A stretch of 64,000 nt of DNA from Sinorhizobium arboris LMG 14919 (lineage in GTDB: Bacteria; Pseudomonadota; Alphaproteobacteria; Rhizobiales; Rhizobiaceae). The number at the start of each line of letters is the position of its first letter. Positions within the stretch are counted from its first letter, which is position 1. The stretch is from the NCBI RefSeq assembly GCF_000427465.1, contig NZ_ATYB01000014.1:3041058-3105057 (forward strand). The letters run 5' to 3'. The translations under genes were made by a program, and so were the position numbers. The notes beneath the pieces are model-generated. The model had not been told where the DNA came from. It made no database searches and worked only from the letters and a program-made list of their open reading frames with translations. Below are positions 1 through 10,365 of this stretch, piece by piece.

Positions 1-1
1 G

Positions 2-91
2 GCAGGGCTGATGCTGATGGCCCGGCACGGCGCGGACGCGATGCTGCTCGGCGCTGCGGCCTCGGTGGAAAAGCTGCTGCGCTCGGGCTGA
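2..91 (+). CDS. C-terminal fragment of an unidentified protein (5' end outside window)
   Basis: An open frame enters from the left edge and ends at TGA 89-91, giving 29 residues rich in Ala, Leu and Met and ending in VEKLLRSG. The fragment is too short to assign to a family. It reads toward the convergent small gene that ends at position 100, so the two 3' ends are only 8 bp apart. It is called coding because the frame is open to the window edge; function unknown. Confidence 0.5.
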   Translation, partial: AGLMLMARHGADAMLLGAAASVEKLLRSG

Positions 92-99
92 CGACTGCC

Positions 100-261
100 T
101 CAGTGCATCGTCGGGCTCGCCCATTCCTCTTTGAGAATCCGAAACGCGTCTTCGAGCGCAGCGACCAGCACGTCCGTCAGTTCGCCGCCGTCATTGTTCA
201 TGAGGTACAGCGCCACGGTCGCATCCTGCGGATCGCCGTAGCGCTCAACATCGTCAGACAT
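100..261 (-). CDS. Small hypothetical protein, 53 aa
   Basis: A short acidic protein (starts MSDDVERYGD, ends EEWASPTMH) of unrecognised family. The ATG at 261 is chosen because an AAGGAAGGA Shine-Dalgarno run lies just upstream; an in-frame ATG at 285 has no such signal. No signal peptide or membrane segment is visible. It converges on the gene fragment at the window edge. Function unknown. Confidence 0.55.
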   Translation of the reverse strand: MSDDVERYGDPQDATVALYLMNNDGGELTDVLVAALEDAFRILKEEWASPTMH

Positions 262-441
262 CGAATCGTCCTTCCTTCGCCGCATTCATTACGGCCATCG
301 GACGACGTTAGGAAGGCTGACTTGTGCAGAACTGGAGCGAGACCGACTTGCCTGTGAAGGATCGGCGCACGGGGATATTTCGCTCGCCCTGGCTCTCCTC
401 GCGCGCTAGACCCGGCGCGGACAGTCACAAGCGGAGGCAAG

Positions 442-939
442 ATGGCGAAGAAAACCAAAGGCGACGACGCCCCCTACCTGCACCGCCTCAAGGTCGAATT
501 TCCGGAAATCCACGCCGCCCTTGCCGCCGGCAAGATCCCGTCGCTGCGCCAGGCGCTCGTCCTCGCCGGTCTGAGGCCGGAGCGCACCCGGCTGGAAAAG
601 CTCAAGAACTCCTGGGCGAAGGCAAGCGATGCCGAGCGCGAAAGCTTCCTCGCCTGGCTCGCCTCCGAAGGCGCGCTGTCCGCGCCCGCCGCCGCCTCGC
701 CCAGTGCCGATCCCGCCGAAACCCCGATCGCCAGCGGCCGCTACCTACTTCCCTCAGCAATCGCCGGGATCAGAACGATCATGGCCCGGCGCCGCCTGAA
801 GCCCGACGACGTCATGGCCGAAATGGGCTTTCCTCGCGACGGCCGCCCGCTTGCCCGCGCACTGACGCGCAACGCAAGTCTGAGGCTGTCGGTGATCGCG
901 GGGCTGGAGGCGTGGCTCAGGAGGAATGCGGGGGAGTGA
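442..939 (+). CDS. Hypothetical protein, 165 aa
   Basis: An ATG with a GGAGG ribosome-binding site 6 nt upstream opens a 165-residue basic protein beginning MAKKTKGDDAPYLHRL. An Ala/Pro-rich hinge (about residues 75-95) separates a helical N-terminal half from a C-terminal part with a possible helix-turn-helix-like stretch (MARRRLKPDDVMAEMGF). I do not recognise the family. The good ribosome-binding site and high-GC codon use support a real gene. Function unknown. Confidence 0.65.
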   Translation: MAKKTKGDDAPYLHRLKVEFPEIHAALAAGKIPSLRQALVLAGLRPERTRLEKLKNSWAKASDAERESFLAWLASEGALSAPAAASPSADPAETPIASGRYLLPSAIAGIRTIMARRRLKPDDVMAEMGFPRDGRPLARALTRNASLRLSVIAGLEAWLRRNAGE

Positions 940-1094
940 TGCGGAGGGCTTACACAAGGCAGGCATGAGGGCGCTTCGACCTGTGTCCTCGCAGACAGGA
1001 CAATCCTGATATGACCGGGTTGAGATCCGCCTCTCTGGCTTGAGGATCGATTTTCCAGCGATGGAAGTGACGGGCCCGTGTCGGTGGGCTCTTC

Positions 1095-1919
1095 TCACGC
1101 AATCGCCACATCCCGCTGTCGCGCCGCCGCGCGCAACCTCTCATGCACGCCGCGCGTCGCCGGCGCTATCATATAGCCACTCTCCAGGTCACCGATCATC
1201 ACCGATTGGTCACGCGGAGCGGCAAGCCAATGCAGCCCGATCAGGCCGCAGATCAATGCGTCGACCTTGTCCTGGTCCGCCTTCCTCGGCGCCTCGAAGT
1301 TGGCCGCTACCGAGCACCATTCGTCCAGGTGCCGCAGCGAGTTCAGCATGCCGAAACGCCTGACCGCTTCAGCGACTGCCCGCCAGTCGCTGATCTTGAA
1401 TCGCTTCCGGTTGGCAGGATTGTACTTCGGGGCTGCAAGCCTCGAACAGAAGGCTCCCTCGATAGCAGCCAGTGCCAGCGCGGGAAAAACTTCAATCAGG
1501 AAGAGACCGCTGGATGCTGCTCGTGCGAGCTCCGGCTCTTCCGTCGCACCCAACGCCTGCTTGAAGCGCCAGATCGGTGCGGCGTCATCGAACATACCCT
1601 TCTTCGACCGGCTGGCAGGCTGAACGCCGCCGCCAATCCAGGAGATCAACGATCCGGCCACCTTGTCGACGGGACGCGAGCCGGTGAGGTTCGGGACTAT
1701 TGTTGGCTGATCCAGGGCCACAAGGCACTTCTGGGCATCCTTGCGCTCGCCCTCGATGACATCCAGTGCCTCCGCAAACGAGGCGAGCCGGGGCGCAAGA
1801 TGCAAATGAGCGCCGTCGCAATCCAGACGAATGACACAGATCGCTCCGGGAGCTTTCGGATTATCGGTCCAGGCCGAGTCGAAGCCGACAATGGAAGTAA
1901 AACCGATGTGCAAGCTCAT
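1095..1919 (-). CDS. DUF429 family protein (predicted RNase H-like fold)
   Basis: A 274-residue protein with the DUF429 N-terminal signature VGFDSAW at residues 11-17, whose Asp14 corresponds to the first acidic residue of an RNase H-like fold, and a second block VALDQPTIVPN. DUF429 proteins are predicted nucleases without an established role. GAGGCGGG precedes the ATG. The gene stands alone, convergent with the 165-aa hypothetical gene. The family call is fairly secure; a biochemical function is not. Confidence 0.75.
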   Translation of the reverse strand: MSLHIGFTSIVGFDSAWTDNPKAPGAICVIRLDCDGAHLHLAPRLASFAEALDVIEGERKDAQKCLVALDQPTIVPNLTGSRPVDKVAGSLISWIGGGVQPASRSKKGMFDDAAPIWRFKQALGATEEPELARAASSGLFLIEVFPALALAAIEGAFCSRLAAPKYNPANRKRFKISDWRAVAEAVRRFGMLNSLRHLDEWCSVAANFEAPRKADQDKVDALICGLIGLHWLAAPRDQSVMIGDLESGYMIAPATRGVHERLRAAARQRDVAIA

Positions 1920-2041
1920 CCCGCCTCATAAGCTCGAGCGTGCCGGGAGTGTGACAAGCGAGAGCAAGACAACCACACGTTTGGCCGCCCTTTGGGTTGC
2001 AGTCGTTTTCCCCTCCCGTTGCACTCACGAATGCGCCTCCA

Positions 2042-2061
2042 TTTGCCAATCTTTGCCAATC
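2042..2061 (+). repeat. Tandem 10-bp repeat upstream of parD (possible operator)
   Basis: TTTGCCAATC occurs twice back to back, 31 bp before the parD start. ParD antitoxins of the ribbon-helix-helix class bind short repeats in their own promoters, so this is a candidate autoregulatory operator. That role is inference. Confidence 0.35.
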
Positions 2062-2092
2062 CATGCCATACTGAGGTGCGATGGAGGCCGAT

Positions 2093-2347
2093 ATGGCAAC
2101 TATGAATGTATCCTTGCCCGATCCTATGAAAGAGTGGGTTGAAGCGCAAACCAGAACAGGCCGGTATGCCAACGCGAGCGATTATGTGCGTGACCTCATC
2201 CGCAAGGATCAGGAACGAAACGACAAGATCGCCGCCATGCAACGCTTTGTCGATGAAGGCCTGAAAAGCGGCGTCGGCTCGCGCTCGAAAGACGAGCTTT
2301 TTGAGGCGGCCCTGGAACGTGCAAAGGCGCCGCGCGGCAACGGATAA
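2093..2347 (+). CDS. parD: ParD-type type II antitoxin
   Basis: An 84-residue antitoxin starting MATMNVSLPDPMKEWVE. This is the ribbon-helix-helix DNA-binding segment of CC2985/ParD antitoxins, followed by the typical region with RYANASDYVRDLIRKDQ and an acidic, Ala-rich C-terminus that would wrap the ParE toxin. The ATG at 2093 is chosen over that at 2081 because GGAGG lies 5 nt upstream of it. Its TAA overlaps the ATG of the downstream toxin remnant by one base. The antitoxin looks intact although its toxin is not. Confidence 0.85.
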   Translation: MATMNVSLPDPMKEWVEAQTRTGRYANASDYVRDLIRKDQERNDKIAAMQRFVDEGLKSGVGSRSKDELFEAALERAKAPRGNG

Positions 2348-2559
2348 TGGGTTGTCGCCTTTCTCTTCGGGAGCGCTTTGAAATATCGCCACCAATGCGC
2401 ATCCATCCTTTCAGGGCCCGTCTCGTCGTCTACCGGATCGAAGAAGACGGCGATGTTCTCATTGTCCGTGTGCGACACGGACGTGAGGATTGGGCTGGGG
2501 ACCCTCCTAGTCTGGATCGCGCCGGAATGATTTTGAAATTGCGACCGGCCTGCCTTTGA
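2347..2559 (+). pseudogene. ParE toxin with large in-frame internal deletion
   Basis: Seventy codons remain of a toxin family usually near 95-100 aa. The first six residues (MGCRLS) match the ParE N-terminus. The frame then jumps to the conserved C-terminal part (RERFEISPPMRIHPF, VVYRIEEDGDVLIVRVRH, GREDW). The roughly 45-50 missing residues would hold the two N-terminal helices and first strand. The frame stays open, so a short protein could be made, but an active toxin is unlikely. The start overlaps the parD stop (TAATG), as in intact operons. Confidence 0.75.
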
Positions 2560-2980
<421 letters not shown>

Positions 2981-3280
2981 GCGGGGCCGGTTGGCGCTTC
3001 TCAAGCGCGGCCGGTTCATAGCGGCAGTTTCTGCCGCTGGCAAGGGCTTCCATAAGAATATCTGCGATATGGTGGCTTTCGCCTTGACAAGCAAGGGCCG
3101 TTCCCGTAATCCGCGCCATGAGGTGGTGTGGGCTTAGCCCGTGCCGCGCCGGGTAAGTGTTTGTGCCCGTTCACTGGCGAAGGTCGAGGGTTTCCGAGGC
3201 GCTTCGCTCCACGTAGCGACTGACAAAAAGACGGCCTTGTCTTCGGGCAAAGAGCCGGACCGAACATGAAAGGACAAAAT
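2981..3280. other. 300-bp intergenic region upstream of rplU
   Basis: The stretch between the tRNA-Ser 5' end and rplU must hold the tRNA promoter (minus strand) and the rplU-rpmA promoter and leader (plus strand). I see no gene and no unambiguous -35/-10 pair or known leader motif. Confidence 0.4.
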
Positions 3281-3652
3281 ATGTTCGCAGTCATCAAGAC
3301 CGGCGGTAAGCAGTACCGCGTGGCGGCCAACGACGTCATTACCATCGAAAAGCTGGAAGGCGTTGCTGGCGACAAGATCGAATTCACCGAGATCCTGATG
3401 GTCGGCGTCGGCGCCGATGCCACCATCGGTGCTCCGTTTGTCGAAGGTGCCGTCGTCAGCGCCGAAGTCGTGGATCAGGCCCGCGCCAAGAAGGTCATCG
3501 CCTTCAAGAAGCGCCGCCGCCAGAACTCCAAGCGCTCGCGCGGCCATCGCCAGCATCAGACGATCGTCCGTATCCTGGACATCGCTGCCGCCGGCGGCAA
3601 GGCGAAGAAGGCTTCGAAGAAGACCGAAGCCGCCGCTGAAGCTGCAAACTGA
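3281..3652 (+). CDS. rplU: 50S ribosomal protein L21
   Basis: A 123-aa L21 with the family opening [14 protein letters not shown] and the basic RNA-binding block [17 protein letters not shown], which binds 23S rRNA domain II. It carries the alphaproteobacterial Lys/Ala-rich tail ([17 protein letters not shown]). The ATG at 3281 is chosen because AAAGGA lies 6 nt upstream; an ATG at 3266 would add only MKGQN. rpmA follows 33 bp downstream, the usual L21-L27 operon. Confidence 0.97.
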   Translation: MFAVIKTGGKQYRVAANDVITIEKLEGVAGDKIEFTEILMVGVGADATIGAPFVEGAVVSAEVVDQARAKKVIAFKKRRRQNSKRSRGHRQHQTIVRILDIAAAGGKAKKASKKTEAAAEAAN

Positions 3653-3685
3653 GTTCCGGGATCGAAGGTTTAAAGGAGAACACCA

Positions 3686-3955
3686 ATGGCACACAAGAAA
3701 GCTGGCGGTTCGTCGCGTAACGGTCGCGATTCCGAGTCCAAGCGCCTTGGCGTGAAGAAGTACGGCGGCGAAGCCGTCATTCCAGGCAACATCATCGTGC
3801 GTCAGCGCGGCACGAAGTGGCATGCCGGCGCCAATGTCGGCCTCGGCAAGGACCATACGATTTTTGCGCTTACGACGGGCAACGTGGACTTCCGCAAGAA
3901 GGCCAACGGCCGAGTCTACGTGTCTGTAATGCCGAAAGCCGAAGCAGCGGAATAA
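3686..3955 (+). CDS. rpmA: 50S ribosomal protein L27
   Basis: An 89-aa L27 opening [22 protein letters not shown], the flexible N-terminal tail that reaches the peptidyl-transferase centre, followed by the conserved core [19 protein letters not shown] and [23 protein letters not shown] precedes the ATG. It is the second gene of the rplU-rpmA operon and is followed by a strong hairpin terminator. Confidence 0.97.
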   Translation: MAHKKAGGSSRNGRDSESKRLGVKKYGGEAVIPGNIIVRQRGTKWHAGANVGLGKDHTIFALTTGNVDFRKKANGRVYVSVMPKAEAAE

Positions 3956-4029
3956 GCCGGTAGCGCTCTAAAACAGCCGGCGTCTCATCGACCCGGCCGA
4001 CGCACCGCAAGGTTCAAAAGCCAGACTTC

Positions 4030-4064
4030 AAAGGGGAGATGGGGCGATACCCAACTCCCCTTTT
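4030..4064 (+). terminator. Rho-independent terminator after rplU-rpmA
   Basis: AAAGGGGAG (4030-4038) pairs with CTCCCCTTT (4055-4063); the inner TGGG/CCCA pairs extend the stem, and the 3' arm runs into a TTTT tract. It ends the rplU-rpmA operon before the acetyltransferase genes. Confidence 0.8.
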
Positions 4065-4085
4065 CGCATGTCTGGAGGAAGAACC

Positions 4086-4718
4086 ATGCAAACCGAGCTC
4101 GTCAGGGAAGACCAATCCCGGTCTCCCGAACAAAGGCTGAGGCCTCAGCGGTCAAGGACCGATTGCCCGATATTGTTATCGCCGCGGCTCGTTTTGCGCG
4201 CGCCCCATGAAGACGATATCGACGCCCTTGCCCATCTTGCCAACAATGCCAACATCGCCAACATGGTCTCGCACATGCCGCATCCCTATACGACGGCGGA
4301 TGCGGCCGATTTCGTGCGACGCGCAAAAGCCGGCACGATTGGCAAGTGCGTCTACGCGATCACGAAAGCGGACAATGGCGCATTCCTCGGTTGCTGCGGT
4401 GTCGAGCCGCACGCCGACGAAAGGACCGTCGAGCTCGGCTATTGGCTGGGCGAGCCCTACTGGAACCAAGGCTATGCGACCGAGGCGGCACAGACCCTGA
4501 CCGACATGGCCTTCCGCACCCGCGACATCGATCAGATCGACGCGCGCTGCCGGGTCATGAACATCGCGTCGCGCCGGGTCATCCAGAAGTGCGGCTTCCA
4601 GTTCCAGGGTTCCGGCATGGTCGGCAGCCTGGCGCTCGGCGGCATGGTCCCGGTCGAATGGTACAGGCTCGACCGCAAGACCTGGGTCTCCTTAAGAAGC
4701 TGGGGAGGTGTCCGATGA
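4086..4718 (+). CDS. GNAT family N-acetyltransferase (RimJ/RimL-like), first copy
   Basis: A 210-aa GCN5-related acetyltransferase. After a polar 20-residue lead, LSPRLVLRAPHEDDIDALAHLANN starts the fold. The acetyl-CoA-binding region is around GYWLGEPYWNQGYATEAAQTL, and the end of the fold is MNIASRRVIQKCGFQFQG. The ATG at 4086 has GGAGGAAG 5-12 nt upstream, better than the ATG at 4068. It overlaps the next GNAT gene by ATGA, so the two are translationally coupled. The substrate, a protein N-terminus or small amine, is unknown. Confidence 0.85.
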   Translation: MQTELVREDQSRSPEQRLRPQRSRTDCPILLSPRLVLRAPHEDDIDALAHLANNANIANMVSHMPHPYTTADAADFVRRAKAGTIGKCVYAITKADNGAFLGCCGVEPHADERTVELGYWLGEPYWNQGYATEAAQTLTDMAFRTRDIDQIDARCRVMNIASRRVIQKCGFQFQGSGMVGSLALGGMVPVEWYRLDRKTWVSLRSWGGVR

Positions 4719-5302
4719 ACGCCCTGGTCACAGAGCGCGCCCGGGCCGTCGCCCGCCCCGGCCCCGGCCCGGCGCCGGTCATCGAAACGGAACGGCTGCG
4801 GCTGCGGCCGCACCGGCTCTCCGATGCCGCGGCCATCGCCGAGTCGCTCGGCGATTTCCAGGTGGCGCGGATGCTTTCGCGCGTGCCGGCGCCTTACCAC
4901 CACCAGGATGCGCTCGACTGGCTCAACCGCCAGACGGCCAATATGCTGCCGGACTGGACGCTCGCCATCACCACCCTGGGTGACGACGTCCATATCGGCT
5001 GCATCGGCATCGAGCTCCGGCATGGCCAATGGCATGTCGGCTACTGGCTGAACCGGTTCTACTGGGGCAAGGGGCTGGCGAGCGAGGCGGTGCATGCAGC
5101 GATCGAGCGCTTCTTCCGCCGCATGCCGGAAACGATCCTGCATTCGGGCGTCTTCGCCGACAATCCGGCCTCGCTCAAGGTGCAGGAGAAGCTTGGCTTC
5201 CGGATCACCGGCTGCAGCCAGATCTATGCGCTCGCCCGCAATGCAATGGTCGCGCATATCGAAACCCGACTTGCGGCCGAGGACCTGCGCCGGCCGGACT
5301 GA
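4715..5302 (+). CDS. GNAT family N-acetyltransferase, second copy
   Basis: A 195-aa acetyltransferase paralogous in layout to its upstream neighbour: IETERLRLRPHRLSDAAAIAESL at the N-terminus, VGYWLNRFYWGKGLASEAVHAAI as the acetyl-CoA loop, and NPASLKVQEKLGFRITG near the end. GGGGAGGTG precedes the ATG, which overlaps the upstream stop (ATGA). A hairpin terminator follows. The acceptor is unknown; RimJ-like protein acetylation is possible. Confidence 0.85.
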   Translation: MNALVTERARAVARPGPGPAPVIETERLRLRPHRLSDAAAIAESLGDFQVARMLSRVPAPYHHQDALDWLNRQTANMLPDWTLAITTLGDDVHIGCIGIELRHGQWHVGYWLNRFYWGKGLASEAVHAAIERFFRRMPETILHSGVFADNPASLKVQEKLGFRITGCSQIYALARNAMVAHIETRLAAEDLRRPD

Positions 5303-5313
5303 ACGGACACGGG

Positions 5314-5345
5314 ACCCCGCCGGTACCGCTCCTGGCGGGGTTCTT
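5314..5345 (+). terminator. Terminator after the GNAT pair
   Basis: ACCCCGCC (5314-5321) pairs with GGCGGGGT (5334-5341), followed by TCTTT. The U-tract is short, so efficiency is uncertain. Confidence 0.6.
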
Positions 5346-5356
5346 TATGTCGATAA

Positions 5357-6490
<1,134 letters not shown>

Positions 6491-6492
6491 GC

Positions 6493-7674
6493 ATGACCAA
6501 GGCCCGCAAAGCGCTAGAGAAATACCGCCGGGTCGTCATCAAGATCGGCTCGGCACTTCTCGTCGACCGCAAGACGGGGCTGAAGAAGAGTTGGCTCGAC
6601 GCCCTCTGCGCCGACATTGCGGCCCTCCGGGCCAAGGGCGTCGAAGTGCTCGTCGTCTCCTCCGGGGCGATCGCGCTTGGACGCACGGTGCTCGACCTGC
6701 CGGCGGGTGCCTTGAAGCTCGAAGAGAGCCAGGCGGCGGCCGCCGTCGGGCAGATCGCGCTGGCGCGTGCCTGGTCGGAGAGCCTCTCCACCCATGCGAT
6801 CGTCGCCGGCCAGATCCTCCTGACGCTCGGCGACACCGAGGAGCGCCGGCGCTACCTCAATGCCCGCGCGACGATCGGCCAGCTTTTGAAGCTCGGTTCC
6901 GTTCCGATCATCAATGAGAACGACACGGTCGCCACGACCGAGATCCGCTATGGCGACAACGACCGGCTGGCAGCGAGGGTCGCGACCATGGTCGGCGCCG
7001 ATCTTCTGGTCCTGCTTTCGGACATCGACGGGCTCTATACCGCGCCGCCGCATATCGATCCGAATGCCCGCTTTCTCGAAACGGTCGCCGAAATCACGCC
7101 CGAGATCGAGGCGATGGCAGGCGGTGCGGCTTCAGAGCTTTCGCGCGGGGGAATGCGCACCAAGATAGACGCCGGCAAGATCGCCACCACGGCCGGCTGC
7201 GCGATGCTCATCGCCTCCGGCAAGCCGGAGCACCCGCTGGCAGCGATCGAGGCGGGCGGGCGCTCGTCCTGGTTCGCGCCGTCAGGTTCTCCGGTGACCG
7301 CGCGCAAGACCTGGATCGCCGGACAGCTCCTGCCGGCCGGTTCGATCGTGATCGACGCCGGCGCGGAAACGGCATTGCGCTCCGGCAAGAGCCTGCTGCC
7401 GGCCGGTGTACGGCAGGTCACGGGAAGCTTCAGCCGCGGCGACACGATTGCGATAACAGGCGCGTCCGGCCGCGAGATCGCCCGCGGGCTCGCCGGCTAC
7501 GATGCCGACGAGGCGCGGCAGATCGCCGGCAAGAAATCGGCCGAGATCGGCGCTATCCTCGGCTATGCCGGCCGCACCGCCATGGTGCATCGCGACGATC
7601 TGGTCATGACCGCTCCATCGGGCGCGCGGCTGGCGGAGGAAAGCGACGAGGGAAAGGGCAAGCTCCATGCTTGA
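6493..7674 (+). CDS. proB: Glutamate 5-kinase
   Basis: ProB (393 aa) phosphorylates glutamate to gamma-glutamyl phosphate, the first step of proline synthesis, and is normally feedback-inhibited by proline. The amino-acid-kinase domain begins [12 protein letters not shown] and carries INENDTV and a [13 protein letters not shown] block. A PUA domain occupies roughly residues 285-370. GAGGAGG lies upstream; a TTG at 6487 overlapping the obgE stop is an alternative start. The 3' end overlaps proA by 8 bp. Confidence 0.95.
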   Translation: MTKARKALEKYRRVVIKIGSALLVDRKTGLKKSWLDALCADIAALRAKGVEVLVVSSGAIALGRTVLDLPAGALKLEESQAAAAVGQIALARAWSESLSTHAIVAGQILLTLGDTEERRRYLNARATIGQLLKLGSVPIINENDTVATTEIRYGDNDRLAARVATMVGADLLVLLSDIDGLYTAPPHIDPNARFLETVAEITPEIEAMAGGAASELSRGGMRTKIDAGKIATTAGCAMLIASGKPEHPLAAIEAGGRSSWFAPSGSPVTARKTWIAGQLLPAGSIVIDAGAETALRSGKSLLPAGVRQVTGSFSRGDTIAITGASGREIARGLAGYDADEARQIAGKKSAEIGAILGYAGRTAMVHRDDLVMTAPSGARLAEESDEGKGKLHA

Positions 7675-8950
7675 GACGGTCGAGAACGGCAAGGACGTCA
7701 ACGCGATGATGCTGGACATCGGCCGCCGCGCAAAAGCGGCCGCCCGGCCACTCGCGACGGCAAGCGCCGAGCGCAAGCATGCGGCGCTCATCGCCATGGC
7801 AGCGGCCGTGACCGCGAGGACTGCGGAAATTCTCGCCGCCAATGCGCTCGACCTCGACAACGCGCGTGAAAGCGGCGTCGCCAGCGCCTTCATCGACCGG
7901 CTGACGCTGACGGAAAGCCGCATCCGCGACATGGCGGACGGCATCCGCGCGATCGCCGAGCTCAGGGACCCGGTCGGCGAAGTGATCTCCGAATGGGACC
8001 GCCCGAACGGGCTCCACATCGAACGGGTGCGTACGCCGCTGGGCGTCATCGGCGTGATCTATGAAAGCCGGCCGAACGTCACGGCGGATGCGGGCGCACT
8101 CTGCCTCAAGGCCGGCAATGCGGTGATCCTGCGCGGCGGCTCCGACAGTCTTCACTCGTCACGGGCGATCCATGCCTGCCTCGTCGAAGGACTGGCGGCC
8201 GCGGGCCTGCCGGAGGATGCGATCCAGATGGTGCCGGTCGCCGACCGCGCTGCCGTCGGCGCGATGCTCACCGGCTTGAACGGGGCGATCGACGTGATCG
8301 TGCCGCGCGGCGGAAAAAGCCTTGTCGCCCGCGTACAGAACGAGGCGCGTGTGCCGGTCTTCGCCCATCTCGAAGGTCTCTGCCACATCTATGTCGATGC
8401 GTCGGCCGATCCCGATATGGCGAAGAAGATCGTCGTCAATGCGAAGATGCGCCGTACCGGCATCTGCGGCGCAGCCGAGACGCTGCTGATAGACCGCAAC
8501 GCCGCCGAAAACTTCGCAATGCCTCTCCTCCAGGCGCTCGTCGATGCGGGCTGCGAGGTGCGCGTCTGCGACGACCTCGGAAGGCTCATGCCCGGCCTGA
8601 AAGCTGCAACCGACGAGGATTGGGCGACCGAGTATCTCGACGCGATCATTTCGGCGAGACTGGTCGACGGCATTTCCGGCGCGATCGAGCACATCAACAC
8701 CTGGTCGTCGGCGCATACCGAGGCCGTGATCGCCGAGGATCGCGCCGTGGTCGAGCGATTCTTCTCCGAGATCGACTCGGCGATCCTGCTGCACAATGCC
8801 TCGACTCAATTTGCCGACGGCGGCGAGTTCGGCATGGGTGGCGAGATCGGCATCGCCACCGGCAAGATGCATGCGCGCGGACCCGTCGGCGTCGAGCAGC
8901 TCACCTCGTTCAAATATCGTGTGCGCGGCACCGGACAGGTGCGGCCCTGA
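7667..8950 (+). CDS. proA: Gamma-glutamyl phosphate reductase
   Basis: ProA (427 aa) reduces gamma-glutamyl phosphate to glutamate-5-semialdehyde with NADPH, the step after ProB. It is an aldehyde-dehydrogenase-fold enzyme. [19 protein letters not shown] marks the cofactor domain, and the catalytic cysteine is Cys267 in [18 protein letters not shown] and [22 protein letters not shown] are conserved C-terminal blocks. The start lies inside the 3' end of proB, so the two are co-translated. Confidence 0.96.
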   Translation: MLETVENGKDVNAMMLDIGRRAKAAARPLATASAERKHAALIAMAAAVTARTAEILAANALDLDNARESGVASAFIDRLTLTESRIRDMADGIRAIAELRDPVGEVISEWDRPNGLHIERVRTPLGVIGVIYESRPNVTADAGALCLKAGNAVILRGGSDSLHSSRAIHACLVEGLAAAGLPEDAIQMVPVADRAAVGAMLTGLNGAIDVIVPRGGKSLVARVQNEARVPVFAHLEGLCHIYVDASADPDMAKKIVVNAKMRRTGICGAAETLLIDRNAAENFAMPLLQALVDAGCEVRVCDDLGRLMPGLKAATDEDWATEYLDAIISARLVDGISGAIEHINTWSSAHTEAVIAEDRAVVERFFSEIDSAILLHNASTQFADGGEFGMGGEIGIATGKMHARGPVGVEQLTSFKYRVRGTGQVRP

Positions 8951-8985
8951 CGACACCGAGCGAAGTGAATGCGCGCTATCTCAGC

Positions 8986-9573
8986 ATGCCGCATGTCGAA
9001 TCCGGTATGGCAGTCGGCCTCTTCGGCGGATCTTTCAATCCGCCGCATGAAGGGCATGCGCTCGTCGCAGAGACCGCCTTGCGCAGGCTCGGTCTCGACC
9101 AGCTCTGGTGGATCGTAACGCCCGGCAATCCGCTCAAGGATCGCAACGATCTCGCGCCGCTTGGCGAACGGATCGCGAAGAGCGAAAAGATCGCCGGCAA
9201 CCCGCGCATCAAGGTGACCGCTTTCGAGCAGGCACTCGGGCAGAGCTATACGGCCCGCACGTTGGAAGTGATTCGCGCCCGCAACCGCGATGTGCATTTC
9301 GTCTGGGTCATGGGTGCGGACAATCTCAAGAACTTTCACCGCTGGCAGGACTGGCGCAAGATCGTCGCCACTTTCCCGATCGCCGTCATCGACCGCCCGG
9401 GATCGACCCTCGCCTATCTCTCATCGCCCATGGCGAGGGCCTTCAGCCACGCTCGCGTCGACGAGGACGATGCGGGAGCCCTCGCCTTCCGCCGCGCGCC
9501 CGCCTGGACTTTCATTCACGGGCCCCGTTCGGGCCTGAGCTCGACGGCGCTTCGCTCGTCCAAATCCGGGTGA
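8986..9573 (+). CDS. nadD: Nicotinate-nucleotide adenylyltransferase
   Basis: NadD (195 aa) adenylates nicotinate mononucleotide in NAD synthesis. The nucleotidyltransferase signature GGSFNPPHEGH is at residues 14-24 and SGLSSTALR, the SSTxxR motif, is near the C-terminus. GADNLKNFHRWQDW is typical of the family. The ATG at 8986 is preferred; an in-frame GTG at 8965 would add seven residues. proBA-nadD-rsfS-rlmH is a conserved alphaproteobacterial order. Confidence 0.94.
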   Translation: MPHVESGMAVGLFGGSFNPPHEGHALVAETALRRLGLDQLWWIVTPGNPLKDRNDLAPLGERIAKSEKIAGNPRIKVTAFEQALGQSYTARTLEVIRARNRDVHFVWVMGADNLKNFHRWQDWRKIVATFPIAVIDRPGSTLAYLSSPMARAFSHARVDEDDAGALAFRRAPAWTFIHGPRSGLSSTALRSSKSG

Positions 9574-9695
9574 TTTCCAGTGATTCCGTTCTCCTGTCTT
9601 GAAACCGTATAGGTTTGATGCCTACATTTAGGTACGGTTCGAACAATTACTTCGAATCGAACGTGCCTGTTCTGTTCATTTGGAAAGGAAAAACC

Positions 9696-10109
9696 CTGAC
9701 AACAGCACACGCCAAGGGATATGCGACATCAGCATTCCCCCGCAGCACGGAATCGAGCGACGAAGCCGCTGTCCGTGCGCTTCAACTGGTCCTCGAAAGC
9801 CTAGAGGACTCGAAGGCAGAAAATATCGTAACCATCGACATTGCCGGAAAATCGGCGCTGGGAGACTTCATGGTCGTCGTCTCCGGGCGATCGAACAGGC
9901 ATGTGATGGCCATTGCCGACCACTTGATCACGGACCTGAAGGACGACGGCCTTGGCAGGGCGCGCGTCGAAGGTCTCGAGGGTGGCGACTGGGTATTGAT
10001 CGACACCGGCGATGTGATCGTTCACATCTTCCGGCCGGAGATCCGGGAGTTCTACAACATCGAAAAGATGTGGGCGGCTCCCGACGTCGAAGACGGTACC
10101 CTGCACTGA
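9696..10109 (+). CDS. rsfS: Ribosome silencing factor RsfS, apparent CTG start
   Basis: RsfS binds L14 on the 50S subunit and blocks subunit joining during starvation. The core is intact: NIVTIDIAGKSALGDFMVVVSGRS, HVMAIADHLI, VEGLEGGDWVLIDTGDVIVHIFRPEIREFYNIEKMW. The best start is a CTG at 9696 with GGAAAGGAA just upstream, giving 137 aa beginning (M)TTAHAKGYA. The only in-frame ATGs, at 9615/9618, add 27 residues of unlike composition. The product call is firm, the start less so. Confidence 0.9.
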   Translation: MTTAHAKGYATSAFPRSTESSDEAAVRALQLVLESLEDSKAENIVTIDIAGKSALGDFMVVVSGRSNRHVMAIADHLITDLKDDGLGRARVEGLEGGDWVLIDTGDVIVHIFRPEIREFYNIEKMWAAPDVEDGTLH

Positions 10110-10365
10110 GACGCGTCGCCCGATCCTGACCATCGACTCAGGACGGAGCGACGGCCGGTGCCGAATGTGAAACGCGGGCTGTCACCGCCGCTAAGGCGGA
10201 TGGCGGCAAGAGTTGTTTTGCCGGTCGAAACTGCAGCACCGGGCGTCCGGGCGGACGCGCAATGGTCGCTGCACCACAGGTGCTGCTCGTTATTTCTTGG
10301 ATCCACTTCGATTTGAGGATGCATGCAGCAGTATCGGCCTGCGCCGGCGGGGACGGATCGGGATC

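Noticed and set aside
4346..4714. Upstream extension of the second GNAT gene
   Set aside because: The frame is open over the first GNAT gene by chance; the ATG at 4715 with its Shine-Dalgarno and ATGA overlap marks the real start.
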